A stretch of 64,000 nucleotides of DNA. Origin: Duganella aquatilis (GTDB taxonomy: Bacteria > Pseudomonadota > Gammaproteobacteria > Burkholderiales > Burkholderiaceae_D). Positions 38,364 through 49,429 of the stretch are shown here, one piece after another; position 1 is the stretch's first letter; each line of letters opens with the position of its first letter. The stretch is taken from assembly GCF_009674565.1 (NCBI RefSeq), contig NZ_WKJL01000008.1, positions 142,750 to 206,749 on the forward strand, in the 5' to 3' direction. The notes under the pieces were generated by a model. That model ran no database searches. It was not told the DNA's origin and saw nothing but the letters and a program-made list of their open reading frames with translations. The position numbers were made by a program, and so were the translations under genes.

Positions 38364-39104
38364 ATGGCAAGAGTGGCATTGGTAACCGGTGGCATGGGTG
38401 GTCTGGGCGAGGCAATCAGTTATAAACTGTCGGCGCTGGGTTATTGCGTCGTGACGACTTATTCGCCAGGCAATCCGAAGGTGGAACAGTGGCTGGCGAC
38501 GACGCGCGACCAGGGCTACAACTTCCGCGCCTATCCATGCGACGTGTCGGACTACGAGTCGGCACAGGCCTGCATCGCCGCGATCGAAAAGGACATCGGC
38601 CCGGTCGACATCCTGATCAACAACGCCGGCATCACGCGCGACATGACGTTCAAGAAAATGGACAAGGTGAACTGGGACGCGGTCATGAAGACCAACCTGG
38701 ATTCCGTGTTCAACATGACCAAGCCGGTGTGCGACGGCATGATCGAGCGCGGCTGGGGCCGCATCATCAATATCTCGTCGGTTAACGGCCAGAAGGGCGC
38801 GTTCGGCCAGACCAACTATTCGGCCGCCAAGGCCGGCATGCACGGCTTCACCAAGGCGCTGGCGCTGGAAGTGGCCAAGAAGGGCGTGACCGTCAACACC
38901 ATCTCGCCGGGCTATATCGGCACCAAGATGGTGATGGAGATCCCGCAGGACGTGCTGGACAGCAAAATCATCCCGCAGATCCCGATGGGCCGCCTGGGCA
39001 AGCCGGACGAAGTGGCGGGCCTGGTGGCTTACCTGTCGTCGGATGAGGCGGCCTTTGTGACCGGCGCCAACATCGCCATCAACGGCGGTCAGCACATGTC
39101 GTAA
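38364..39104 (+). CDS. phaB: Acetoacetyl-CoA reductase
   Basis: 246 residues, the same length as Cupriavidus PhaB. Short-chain dehydrogenase motifs: 'VTGGMGGLGEA' (NADPH loop), 'NNAGITRD', catalytic Ser in 'INISSVNGQKG' and Tyr/Lys in 'TNYSAAKAGMHGF'. It reduces acetoacetyl-CoA to (R)-3-hydroxybutyryl-CoA with NADPH. A GAGGGGA ribosome site precedes the ATG. A strong terminator follows. Confidence 0.94.
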   Translation: MARVALVTGGMGGLGEAISYKLSALGYCVVTTYSPGNPKVEQWLATTRDQGYNFRAYPCDVSDYESAQACIAAIEKDIGPVDILINNAGITRDMTFKKMDKVNWDAVMKTNLDSVFNMTKPVCDGMIERGWGRIINISSVNGQKGAFGQTNYSAAKAGMHGFTKALALEVAKKGVTVNTISPGYIGTKMVMEIPQDVLDSKIIPQIPMGRLGKPDEVAGLVAYLSSDEAAFVTGANIAINGGQHMS

Positions 39105-39128
39105 CACGCGGCACCGTTGAAACGCCAG

Positions 39129-39161
39129 AGCCGGGTTCGTTCGCGATCCCGGCTTTTTTTT
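39129..39161 (+). terminator. Rho-independent terminator after phaB
   Basis: AGCCGGG, a 12-nt loop, CCCGGCT and eight T residues, 24 bp after the phaB stop. Confidence 0.88.
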
Positions 39162-39195
39162 CGTACAATCTGCTATCGATGCCTAAAGGATAGCC

Positions 39196-40152
39196 ATGTT
39201 CGACCCTGCCTCCACCTTGTTCCCGCCGATCGCGCCGTCCCGTCACGGCATGCTGGCGGTCGACGACGTCCACACCATTTATTGGGAAGAGGTCGGCAAT
39301 CCGGCAGGCATCCCGGTGATTTTCCTGCATGGCGGCCCCGGCGCCGGCCTGTCGCCGCAGCACCGCCGCTTCTTCGATCCGGAACAGTACCGCGTGATCC
39401 TGTTCGACCAGCGCGGCGCCGGCAAGTCGACGCCGGTAGGCGAGTGCCGCAACAACACCACCCAGCTGCTGATCGCGGACATCGAACGCCTGCGCCTGAT
39501 GTTCGGTATAGAACAATGGCTGGTGTTTGGCGGTTCGTGGGGATCGACGCTGGCGCTGGCCTACGGCGAGGCGCATCCGGAGCGCTGCCTCGGCTTCGTG
39601 CTGCGCGGCATTTTCCTGTGCACGCAAAAGGAAATCGACTGGTTCCTCGACGGCGCCCAGTGGTTCCATCCTGAAATCCACGCCGAATTCATCGCGCCGA
39701 TTCCAGAGGCCGAGCGCGGCGACCTGCTGCAGGCGTATGTGAAGCGCATCATGAGCGACGACCCGGCCGTGCACTGGCCGGCGGTACGGGCCTGGAGCCG
39801 TTTCGAGGGCCGCCGCGTGTTCCTGCTGCCGCAGCCCGACGATACGCCGTCCGACGCGCTGGACCTGGGCATCGGCCGGCTGGAGTCGCACTACATGGCC
39901 AACCTCGGCTTCTTCAGCGACGACCAGCTGGTGCGGAACGTCAGCCGCATCGCCCATCTGCCGGTGGTGATCGTGCAGGGCCGCTACGACGTGATCTGCC
40001 CGCCGGTATCGGCCTGGCGGCTGCACCAGGCCTGGCCCGGCTCGGTGCTGCACATGATTCCGGACGCCGGCCACGGCGCCATGGAAAAAGGCATCGCGCA
40101 GGCGCTGGTGACGGCCACCGAGCAGTTCAAGCAGCAGCGCCGCTTTGCCTGA
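39196..40152 (+). CDS. pip: Proline iminopeptidase
   Basis: 318 residues, alpha/beta-hydrolase fold. 'HGGPGAGLSPQHRRFFDP' (oxyanion) and 'DQRGAGKSTP' are signature sequences of the family; nucleophile Ser is in 'GGSWGSTLAL', and the C-terminal 'GRYDVICPP' Asp and 'AGHGAME' His complete the triad. It releases N-terminal proline from peptides in the cytoplasm. AAGGA ribosome site. It is preceded by a terminator, so it has its own promoter. Confidence 0.94.
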   Translation: MFDPASTLFPPIAPSRHGMLAVDDVHTIYWEEVGNPAGIPVIFLHGGPGAGLSPQHRRFFDPEQYRVILFDQRGAGKSTPVGECRNNTTQLLIADIERLRLMFGIEQWLVFGGSWGSTLALAYGEAHPERCLGFVLRGIFLCTQKEIDWFLDGAQWFHPEIHAEFIAPIPEAERGDLLQAYVKRIMSDDPAVHWPAVRAWSRFEGRRVFLLPQPDDTPSDALDLGIGRLESHYMANLGFFSDDQLVRNVSRIAHLPVVIVQGRYDVICPPVSAWRLHQAWPGSVLHMIPDAGHGAMEKGIAQALVTATEQFKQQRRFA

Positions 40153-40212
40153 AAACGGCCCGTCCGAGACGCGGGCTGCTACACTGTGAACTAATCGATA
40201 AGAATAAAACGT

Positions 40213-40662
40213 ATGGCAATCATGAACATCCAGACCGGGGACATCGGTCATATCATTCAACTGGCGATCGCGCCGGTGTTCCTGCTCTCGGGCGTGTGCA
40301 CCAACCTGATCGTGCTGACCAACCGGCTGGCGCGCATCATCGACCGTTCGCGCGTGCTGGAAGACCGGCTCGATGTCGCCTACAGCGACCCGTACCTGAA
40401 TGAGCTGGATCTGCTGTACCGCCGTTCGCACCTGATCAATATGTCGATCGGCCTGTCGACCGCCTGCGGACTGATGGTCTGCCTGATCATCGCCCTGCTG
40501 TTCCTGGGGGACATCACCAACATCGCGCTCGATAAATACATCGCCAGCATGTTCGTGGTGGCGGTGTTCTGCCTGGTCGGCAGCTTTGTCGCCCTTATGC
40601 GCGAAATCTTTGTGGCGTCGGCGTGGATGCGTTCCCAGCGCCACGTGCGCCGCAAGCGTTAA
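40213..40662 (+). CDS. DUF2721 family membrane protein
   Basis: 149 residues with three likely membrane helices (about 12-32, 76-97 and 112-133) separated by a charged cytoplasmic loop 'TNRLARIIDRSRVLEDRLD'. This is the DUF2721 pattern. The function of the family is unknown. An alternative ATG three codons later (40222) would start 'MNIQTG'. The next gene follows 20 bp downstream on the same strand. Confidence 0.82.
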   Translation: MAIMNIQTGDIGHIIQLAIAPVFLLSGVCTNLIVLTNRLARIIDRSRVLEDRLDVAYSDPYLNELDLLYRRSHLINMSIGLSTACGLMVCLIIALLFLGDITNIALDKYIASMFVVAVFCLVGSFVALMREIFVASAWMRSQRHVRRKR

Positions 40663-40682
40663 CCTTTTTTTGTGAGAACATC

Positions 40683-41135
40683 ATGCACGACTACCAACGC
40701 CCGCCCACCCTGTACCGCTACGGCGTGCGCGAAGACCTGGAACTGGCGCTGACCCAGGGCCAGTTCATCCTCCGTCCCGCCTCCAACTGCCTGACCCTGA
40801 GCTTTTCGCAGGCCTGGGACAGCAAGCTGTTCGAGCTGTTCTCGTCGGATGCCTGCCTGATCGTGCACAACACCGAGGAATTCGGCGAGCGCCTGCACCG
40901 CGCGGTGCAGCGTGCCTTGCCCAGCTGGGCCGGCATCGACGGCGCCGTGGAATACGGCACGCGCGCGGCCCTGGGCGCGGCCTTCACCAAGACCGCCGCC
41001 GAAGCGCAGGAGCAGGAGTGGCAGTTCGCGTGGCGCGCCATGCAGGCGCAATTGAGTCTGAATCCGGTGCTGATCAAGATCGGCAGCCTGGAAAACTTCG
41101 CCGAGCTGCGCTCGCAGGACACCTACCTGGCTTAA
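40683..41135 (+). CDS. Conserved hypothetical protein
   Basis: 150 residues from ATG 40683, just after the DUF2721 stop; a longer frame beginning at 40623 lies inside that gene. No signal peptide or membrane helix. The sequence 'YRYGVREDLELALTQGQFILRPAS' and a Trp/Gln-rich C-terminal half look soluble and globular. I do not recognize the family. Its last four bases overlap the convergent SRPBCC gene. Confidence 0.75.
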   Translation: MHDYQRPPTLYRYGVREDLELALTQGQFILRPASNCLTLSFSQAWDSKLFELFSSDACLIVHNTEEFGERLHRAVQRALPSWAGIDGAVEYGTRAALGAAFTKTAAEAQEQEWQFAWRAMQAQLSLNPVLIKIGSLENFAELRSQDTYLA

Positions 41136-41728
41136 GGCTGGGGAATCGCCTCGACCTTCGGCGCGTCGCGCCGATCGAGGCGCGCCAGCACGGCGTTCAT
41201 CATTTTCTCGATGTCGCCGCGCACCATCTTGGCGCCGAGCAGGCTGGGGACGTAGAAGTTCGGCATCAGTTTGCCGTGGTAGATGATTTTGGTGCCGCCG
41301 GTTTCCGGCACCGGCACCAGTTCCCAGCGTGCCTCGTAATGTTTCATGTCGCCGGAGATCAGCGAGATCTCGATCGAGGACATCGGCTGTTCGACCGCGC
41401 GCACGATCAGGTGGATGGTCTTGGCCATGAACAGGAAGCGCGCCACGCCGAATTGTTCGATGATCACTTCACCGCCGTTGCGCGACAAAACCTTGGACGA
41501 TTCCATGTCCGGCACGAATTCCGCCATGCGGTCGTAACCGGTGAGGATGCGCCATACCTTGGGCAGTGGCGCGGCCACCGTGCCGGTGGCGTCCACTTCA
41601 TACATATGTTGGCCGTCCTGATCGACGCGGTTGACCGACACTTCCAGCTTAGGCAATTCAAGCTTTGGTGTTTGCGCCATCACCGGGGCGGTCACACCCA
41701 ACAACAAAAACACAAGGAATCGCATCAT
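41132..41728 (-). CDS. Periplasmic SRPBCC (START-like) protein
   Basis: 198 residues from ATG 41728; the longer frame upstream adds 62 low-complexity residues before a clear signal peptide ('MMRFLVFLLLGVTAPVMAQ'). The mature part begins 'VDATGTVAAPLPKVWRILTGYDRMAEFVPDM', typical of the polyketide cyclase/START-like ligand-binding fold, and ends 'GDIEKMMNAVLARLD'. It probably binds a hydrophobic ligand in the periplasm. The ligand cannot be stated. It is 96 bp upstream of and divergent from fadH. Confidence 0.82.
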   Translation of the reverse strand: MMRFLVFLLLGVTAPVMAQTPKLELPKLEVSVNRVDQDGQHMYEVDATGTVAAPLPKVWRILTGYDRMAEFVPDMESSKVLSRNGGEVIIEQFGVARFLFMAKTIHLIVRAVEQPMSSIEISLISGDMKHYEARWELVPVPETGGTKIIYHGKLMPNFYVPSLLGAKMVRGDIEKMMNAVLARLDRRDAPKVEAIPQP

Positions 41729-41785
41729 TCGACCAGCGTACGGTAAAGGGTGGCAGAATACAAGAGCAGCACGCACGGACTTTAG

Positions 41786-43870
<2,085 letters not shown>

Positions 43871-43880
43871 CAGCGGGCGG

Positions 43881-44663
43881 TCAGCAGCTGCTCTCGGCGC
43901 TGCGCTTGTCCAGGTATTTCTGCACGCTGTGCGCCTTGTTCATGCGTTCGACCGCCTCGTTCAGCGCCGGTATATAGCTGTTGAAGGACGAGGCTTTCGG
44001 CACCGCGATCACCGCCGGTTCCGCGTTGACCGACTTGGGCGTCACCACCCATTTGCCGGTGGCGGGGAACAGGCAATTCAGGCGCACTTCCAGCTGCGGC
44101 GCGGTGCGGTTGCTGTCGACCAGCACCGCGTCGACGCGGCCGGTGTCCAGCATCTTGAAGCGGCTGGCGATCGTGACAGCGTTTTCTTCGACGGTAAAAG
44201 TCTTGCCGCGATGCGCTTCGAAATCAGGGCCGAACTGGCCGCCGCTGGGAATCGAGATGACCTTGCCGCGCAAGTCTTCCCAGGTGCGGAAATCGATCGG
44301 CCGCTGCGTCGTCGTCACCAGCCATTGGTTGACTTCATACAGCGGCTTGGTGAAGTTGAAGATGCGCGCGCGTTCCGGTGTTTCGGCGGCGCCGAACAGC
44401 AGGCCTTCGCCATTCTTCGCCTTCATCTGCGCGCGGCGCCATGGATAGGCATGCACCACCAGCTTCAGTCCCGATTCGGCCGCCAGCAGGTTGATGATGC
44501 CGCTCATGGTCACCATGCCGGTGGAGGGCTGGCCATTCGGTTCGATCTGCTCGGGCAGGAATACCGGGATCTCCTGCCGTTCATCGGCCTGGGTGGCCGA
44601 TTGGGCCGGCGTTACGGCGCTCAGGACGGCGAGCGCCAACAAGGCGAGTACAGTGTTCTTCAT
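43881..44663 (-). CDS. Periplasmic solute-binding-like protein (PBPb family)
   Basis: 260 residues. A signal peptide (1-22, 'MKNTVLALLALAVLSAVTPAQSA') precedes a bilobed binding fold: 'AAESGLKLVVHAYPWRRAQMKAKNGEGLLFGA' resembles amino-acid-binding-like proteins of transporters, with 'GKVISIPSGGQFGPDFE' and 'DTGRVDAVLVDSN'. No permease gene is nearby. The ATG overlaps the stop of the upstream antiporter gene (TAATG), so the two are translated together. It may serve as a sensor rather than a transporter part. Ligand unknown. Confidence 0.82.
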   Translation of the reverse strand: MKNTVLALLALAVLSAVTPAQSATQADERQEIPVFLPEQIEPNGQPSTGMVTMSGIINLLAAESGLKLVVHAYPWRRAQMKAKNGEGLLFGAAETPERARIFNFTKPLYEVNQWLVTTTQRPIDFRTWEDLRGKVISIPSGGQFGPDFEAHRGKTFTVEENAVTIASRFKMLDTGRVDAVLVDSNRTAPQLEVRLNCLFPATGKWVVTPKSVNAEPAVIAVPKASSFNSYIPALNEAVERMNKAHSVQKYLDKRSAESSC

Positions 44664-46378
44664 TAATGCGCGTGGTCGGTTTTCTTGAGCGTGTCCATCA
44701 CGTAGGCGGTCATGCCCTTGGCCAGTTCCTGCTCGCCCATGAAGATCTCGCCGGCGCGCTCGCTGCGCAGCAGGTCCGCTTCCGCATCGTTGTGGGTACG
44801 CACCACGGTCTTGATGCCGGGATTGAGCGCGCGCGCGGTTTCGATCATGGCGCGCACGTGGAAGGTGTCCGGCGTGGCGATCACCAGCATCGACGCGTGC
44901 TGGATGTGGGCCTGGATCAGCACCGCCGGCTCGCCGGCGTTGCCGGCCACCGCGGGCGTGCCTTCCTTGCGCAGCTGGTCCACCACTTCGCGGTTCTGCT
45001 CCGCCACCACGTAGGGAATCTTTTGCTCCTTGAGCGCGGCGGCGATGCGGCGGCCCACGCGGCCGTAGCCGACCAGCACCACCTGGTTGCGCAGGTGCTC
45101 GTGCGGCACGTTCATCGGCAGCTCGGCCAGCGGGTCGGCCGGGCGGTCGAACTTGGCGGCCAGGCCGGGATTCTTGCCCAGCCAGCGCTCCAGCGGCTTG
45201 GTGAGGCGGAACACCACCGGATTGACGGCGATGGAGATGATGGCGCCGGCCAGGATCAGGCTCTGGCCTTCCACCGGCATCAGCTTCAGCGACAGGCCCA
45301 GCGCCGCCAGGATGAAGGAGAACTCGCCGATCTGCGCCAGGCTGGCCGAGACCATCAGCGCGGTCTTGGCCGGGTAGCGCAGCAGCAGCACCAGCAGGAA
45401 GGCCGCCACCGATTTGCCGACCACGATGATGGCGACCACGGCCAGCAGCTTGAGCGGCTGCTCGACCAGAATCGACGGCTCGAACAGCATGCCGACCGAG
45501 ACGAAGAACAGTACCGCGAAGGCGTCGCGCAGCGGCAGCGATTCCTCGGCCGCGCGGTGCGCCAGCGCCGATTCGCGCAGCACCATGCCGGCAAAGAAGG
45601 AGCCCAGTGCGAACGACACGCCGAAGTAATGGGTGGAGGCGTAGGCGATGCCGACGGCGGCGGCGATCACGCACAGCGTGAACAGCTCGCGCGAGCCGGT
45701 GCGCGCCACCTGCCACAAAATCCACGGGAACAGCTTGCGGCCGACCACCAGCATCAGCACGATGAAGGCGCCGACCTGGCCCAGGGTGATGGCCAGCGTG
45801 GTCCACAGGCCGCCGTCGCCGGCGGCGCCGTGGCCATCCACCGCCTCACCGCCGAGCGAACCGGCCAGCGCCGGCAGCAGCACCAGCACCAGCACGGTGA
45901 CCAGGTCTTCCACCACCAACCAGCCGACCGCGATGCGGCCGTTGAAGGTATCGAGGATGCCGCGTTCCTCCAGCGCGCGCAGCAGCACCACGGTGCTGGC
46001 CACGGACAGCGCCAGGCCGAATACCAGGCCGCCGCCGATGGTCCAGCCCCAGAAGTGGGCCAGTCCCATGCCGAGCGCGGTGGCGACGGCGATCTGCAGG
46101 ATGGCGCCGGGCAGCGCCACCTTGCGCACGTCCCACAGGTCTTCCAGCGAGAAGTGCAGGCCGACGCCGAACATCATCAGCATCACGCCGATTTCGGCCA
46201 GCTGGCCGGCCAGGGCGGTATCCGCCACGAAGCCCGGTGTGGCCGGACCGATGATAATGCCCGCAGCGAGATAACCCACCAGCGCCGGCAGCTTCAGGCG
46301 CGTTGCAAGATAACCGAACAGGAGACCGGCTCCCAGCGCGGCGGCGATGGTGGTAATCAGACTGATATTGTGGGGCAT
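44663..46378 (-). CDS. Kef/YbaL-type cation:proton antiporter
   Basis: 571 residues. The first about 390 are 12-13 hydrophobic segments of the CPA2 family (starting 'GLLFGYLATRLKLPALVGYLAAGIIIGP', with 'GWLVVEDLVTVLVL' carrying the ion-binding acidic residue). A TrkA-N/RCK nucleotide-binding domain follows (about 415-535, 'VVLVGYGRVGRRIAAALKEQKIPYVVAEQNREV'). It likely exchanges K+ or Na+ for protons and is gated by a nucleotide or glutathione-type ligand. It is coupled to the downstream solute-binding-like gene. Confidence 0.9.
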   Translation of the reverse strand: MPHNISLITTIAAALGAGLLFGYLATRLKLPALVGYLAAGIIIGPATPGFVADTALAGQLAEIGVMLMMFGVGLHFSLEDLWDVRKVALPGAILQIAVATALGMGLAHFWGWTIGGGLVFGLALSVASTVVLLRALEERGILDTFNGRIAVGWLVVEDLVTVLVLVLLPALAGSLGGEAVDGHGAAGDGGLWTTLAITLGQVGAFIVLMLVVGRKLFPWILWQVARTGSRELFTLCVIAAAVGIAYASTHYFGVSFALGSFFAGMVLRESALAHRAAEESLPLRDAFAVLFFVSVGMLFEPSILVEQPLKLLAVVAIIVVGKSVAAFLLVLLLRYPAKTALMVSASLAQIGEFSFILAALGLSLKLMPVEGQSLILAGAIISIAVNPVVFRLTKPLERWLGKNPGLAAKFDRPADPLAELPMNVPHEHLRNQVVLVGYGRVGRRIAAALKEQKIPYVVAEQNREVVDQLRKEGTPAVAGNAGEPAVLIQAHIQHASMLVIATPDTFHVRAMIETARALNPGIKTVVRTHNDAEADLLRSERAGEIFMGEQELAKGMTAYVMDTLKKTDHAH

Positions 46379-46458
46379 GCGTACAGGGTTCCTTCAAAAA
46401 TGATAAGGGAAACCCTGAGATTATCATACTCGCCCTGCCAGAACCTTAAGCTTGCCTT

Positions 46459-46905
46459 TTAAGCCAATGCCGCCGGCTGCATGCGGAAGCTGACGCCGAA
46501 GCGGTTGTAGGCATTCATCAGCGCCACGGCGACGGTGATGTCGGCCAGTTCCTGCTCGCTCAGCACTTTCAGCGCCTGCTGGTAGGCGGCGTCCGGCACC
46601 TTGGTCTGCTCGACGCGGGTGACGGTTTCGGCCCAGGCCAGCGCGGCCTGTTCCTTGTCGCTGAACAGGGCGGCCGCTTCGTCCCACACCGGCACCAGCG
46701 CGATCTTGTCGCTCTTCACGCCTTGCTTGAGCAGGTCGCGGGTGTGCATGTCGATGCAGTAGGCGCAGCCGTTGATCAGCGAAATGCGCAGGTAGACCAG
46801 TTCCAGCAGCTCGGCCGGCAGCGCCGACTTCACATACTCGTGGACGGCGCCGAAGCCTTTATACGCTTCAGGGGCAAATTTGAATACTTCCAGACGCTTG
46901 CTCAT
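46459..46905 (-). CDS. AhpD-like alkylhydroperoxidase / carboxymuconolactone decarboxylase family protein
   Basis: 148 residues with the AhpD core 'LVYLRISLINGCAYCIDMHTRDLLKQG', including the CxxC (C-A-Y-C) and the conserved His. Proteins of this group are probably thiol peroxidases or related redox enzymes. It lies 87 bp downstream of a MocR-type regulator on the same strand, a common pairing in which the regulator controls the small redox gene. AAGGAA ribosome site before the ATG. Confidence 0.9.
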   Translation of the reverse strand: MSKRLEVFKFAPEAYKGFGAVHEYVKSALPAELLELVYLRISLINGCAYCIDMHTRDLLKQGVKSDKIALVPVWDEAAALFSDKEQAALAWAETVTRVEQTKVPDAAYQQALKVLSEQELADITVAVALMNAYNRFGVSFRMQPAALA

Positions 46906-46992
46906 GATGATTTCCTTTAAGTGGTGAATGACGATGGAATCATTGTGCGCGCATATGGCCTATGCTTGAAGGGCCATAAATGGCATTTGGAA

Positions 46993-48402
46993 CTAGGCCA
47001 TGATTTTCAGGATGCGTTTGCCCAGCTCACGCGCGCGCGCCGGCGTGTCGATATTGGTGAAGGCCAGCAGCAGCGCCGGGCCGCCGTGCGGCAGCACGCC
47101 GCGTTCGGACAGCGCCAATGCCGACATGCCATGGTCGCGCATGCGCGCCGCCACGGCGCGGTCGGTGTGGCGGCCCTTCATGCGCAGCACCAGGTGCATG
47201 CCGCCCGGCTGCGGTTCCACCTGCACGTGCTGGCCCAGCGCCGCCGCCAGGCCGTCGGCGGCGATCTGGCGGCGCTCCGCATACAGGCGCCGCATGCGCT
47301 GGATGTGGCGCGCGAAATGGCCCTCGTTCATGAAGTCGGCGACGATGTGCTGCATCAGCGTCGGTCCGGCGGCGGCGAAGGTGCGGGTGATGTGTTCGAA
47401 GCGCTCCACCTGCGCCGGCGGCACCACCAGGTAGGCCAGCCGGATCGCCGGGAACAGCACCTTGCTGAAGGTGCCGGAGTACAGCACGCGGCCGTCGCGG
47501 TCCAGGCTTTTCAGGGCCGGCAGCGGGCGGCTGACGTAGCGGTATTCGCCGTCGTAGTCGTCCTCGACGATCCAGGCGCCGGCCTGCGCGGCCCAGTCCA
47601 GCAGCGCCAGGCGGCGCGGCAGCGACAGCGACACGCACAGCGGGCTTTGATGCGCCGGCGTGACGATGGCGGCCCTGGCGCGCGGCGCCCTGGCCACGCC
47701 GTGCGCCACCATCAGGCCTTCCGCGTCCACCTGTACCGGCACCGGCGTCAGGCCGGCGTCGCGCAGCAGCTCGCTGGTGGGCGGGTAGCCGGGATCTTCG
47801 ACCCACGCCTGGTCGCCCGGCTGCAGCAGCGCGCGCGTGACCAGCTCCATGCTGTTGCGGTAGCCGTTGGTGATGAACACCTGCGACGGCGTGCAGTCGA
47901 TGCCGCGCGACAGCTGCAGATAGGTGGCGATGGCGATGCGCAGTTCGGGCAGGCCGGCCCACGGCGGATAGATCATGTGCTCCGGCTGCGTGGCGCGTAT
48001 CGCGCGCGCGGCCAGCCGCGCCCATACCTTGCGCGGGAAGACGTCCAGCGCCGGTATGCCCATCTGGAACGGCCTAGTGGAGGAGGCGGCGTCGCCCAGG
48101 TTGCTGTGGACCGGCGCCGAGGACTGGATGGGGGCAGGCGTCGCAGGTGCGCGGTGCGCCAGCGCGGTCGTGACCACGGTGCCGGCCTGGCCGCGTGCTT
48201 CCACATAGCCTTCCGCCGTCAGCAGGCCGTAGGCCGATTCCACCGTGCCGCGCGCCAGGCCCAGCTCCAGCGCCAGGGCGCGCGCGGCGGGGATGCGGTC
48301 GCCCGGCTGCAGCAGGCCTTCCGCGATCGCGTTGCGGAAGCGGGTGTATATTTGGCGGTACAACGGCTCCGCCGCGCTGGTGTCCAGCTGCAGGAAATCC
48401 AT
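46993..48402 (-). CDS. MocR-type regulator (GntR helix-turn-helix fused to aminotransferase-like domain)
   Basis: 469 residues. The N-terminal GntR winged helix (about 12-80, 'NAIAEGLLQPGDRIPAARALALELGLARGTVESAY') is joined by a linker to a fold type I PLP domain (about 115-469). The PLP-lysine motif region is 'RVLYSGTFSKVLFPAIRLAYLV' and the preceding 'EDDYDGEYRY' is typical. Such proteins bind PLP and aldimine ligands and control one or a few nearby genes. It is upstream of the AhpD-like gene and divergent from a GNAT gene; the 80-bp gap should hold its operator. Confidence 0.92.
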   Translation of the reverse strand: MDFLQLDTSAAEPLYRQIYTRFRNAIAEGLLQPGDRIPAARALALELGLARGTVESAYGLLTAEGYVEARGQAGTVVTTALAHRAPATPAPIQSSAPVHSNLGDAASSTRPFQMGIPALDVFPRKVWARLAARAIRATQPEHMIYPPWAGLPELRIAIATYLQLSRGIDCTPSQVFITNGYRNSMELVTRALLQPGDQAWVEDPGYPPTSELLRDAGLTPVPVQVDAEGLMVAHGVARAPRARAAIVTPAHQSPLCVSLSLPRRLALLDWAAQAGAWIVEDDYDGEYRYVSRPLPALKSLDRDGRVLYSGTFSKVLFPAIRLAYLVVPPAQVERFEHITRTFAAAGPTLMQHIVADFMNEGHFARHIQRMRRLYAERRQIAADGLAAALGQHVQVEPQPGGMHLVLRMKGRHTDRAVAARMRDHGMSALALSERGVLPHGGPALLLAFTNIDTPARARELGKRILKIMA

Positions 48403-48482
48403 GGTCTACTCCATATGTCATTTCATGGCTCTGTGGATTATGCCATCGGCGGACTACGATGGTGTCTTTGAAAGGACATGCC

Positions 48483-48902
48483 ATGAAAATCGTAGAAACG
48501 GAACAAGAGCTGCGCGCCTGCTATCCTGTGATGAAGGAGCTGCGCCCGCACCTGCAATCGGAAGACGCGTTTGTGGCGCAGATATTGCGCCAGCGCGAAC
48601 AGGGCTACCGCATCCTGGCGGTGTGGGAAGGCGGGGAAGTGGTGGCGCTGGCCGGCTACCGCCTGCAGGAGAACACGGTGTACGGCCGCTTCCTGTACGT
48701 CGATGATCTCATCGCGGCGGAGCAGCACCGCAGCCGCCGCTGGGGCGCGCTGCTGCTGACCAAGCTGACGGCGATGGCCGAGGAAGCGCAATGCGCCCGG
48801 CTGGTGCTGGATACGGGACTGACCAATGTGCTGGCGCAGCGTTTCTACTTCCGCGAAGGGATGCTGCCTGGCTCGCTGCGTTTTGCGAAGGTGTTTGCAT
48901 GA
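48483..48902 (+). CDS. GNAT-family N-acetyltransferase
   Basis: 139 residues with an AAAGGA ribosome site. Core 'GEVVALAGYRLQENTVYGRFLYVDDLIAAEQHRSRRWGALLLTKL' includes the acetyl-CoA loop, here 'RRWGALLL' in place of the common RGxGxG. The final strand is 'FYFREGMLPGSLRFAKV'. Substrate unknown. It is divergent from the MocR gene and overlaps the azoreductase start by four bases (ATGA), so the two genes form a small operon. Confidence 0.87.
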   Translation: MKIVETEQELRACYPVMKELRPHLQSEDAFVAQILRQREQGYRILAVWEGGEVVALAGYRLQENTVYGRFLYVDDLIAAEQHRSRRWGALLLTKLTAMAEEAQCARLVLDTGLTNVLAQRFYFREGMLPGSLRFAKVFA

Positions 48903-49429
48903 AGACGATATTGCATATCAGCGCCAGTGCGCGCGGCGAGGAATCGGCCAGTTACCGCCTGTCGCGGCAGGTGATCGCCCAATTGCGGGAACAGCATCCG
49001 GAGGTCCGGCTGGTGTCGCGCGATCTGTACGCCGAACCGGTGCCGCATATCGACAGCCTGTATGCCAGCACGCTGGCGCGGCTGCCGGGCGGCGCGGCGC
49101 ATGCGCAGGGCTTGTCGTCGCTGGCGTGGTCGGATCTGCTGATCGAGGAATTGAAGGCGGCGGACGCGGTGGTGATCGCCACGCCGATGCACAACTTCAC
49201 CGTGCCGTCGGTGCTGAAGGCGTGGCTGGATCACGTGGTGCGCATCGGCGTCACCTTCAACGCCACGCCGCAAGGCAAGGTCGGCACGCTGGCCGACCGG
49301 CCGGTCTATATCGCGGTCAGCTCAGGCGGTCCGCGCAGCGGCGAACGCGCGCGCCAGCCGGACTTCCTCGAACCCTACCTGCGCGCCATCCTGAGCACCA
49401 TCGGCCTGCAAGACCTGCATTTCGTTTAG
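48899..49429 (+). CDS. azoR: FMN-dependent NADH-azoreductase-like protein, short C-terminus
   Basis: 176 residues; AzoR proteins usually have about 200. The flavodoxin-like fold is clear: '[19 protein letters not shown]' binds the FMN phosphate, '[28 protein letters not shown]' is the AzoR signature, and 'SSGGP' is the second FMN loop. The protein stops right after '[10 protein letters not shown]', so the final helix of relatives is absent. The stop codon lies in a four-base overlap with the convergent KAS III-like gene, which suggests a deletion that joined the two ends. It may still bind flavin; activity is uncertain. Translation is probably coupled to the GNAT gene upstream. Confidence 0.85.
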   Translation: MKTILHISASARGEESASYRLSRQVIAQLREQHPEVRLVSRDLYAEPVPHIDSLYASTLARLPGGAAHAQGLSSLAWSDLLIEELKAADAVVIATPMHNFTVPSVLKAWLDHVVRIGVTFNATPQGKVGTLADRPVYIAVSSGGPRSGERARQPDFLEPYLRAILSTIGLQDLHFV

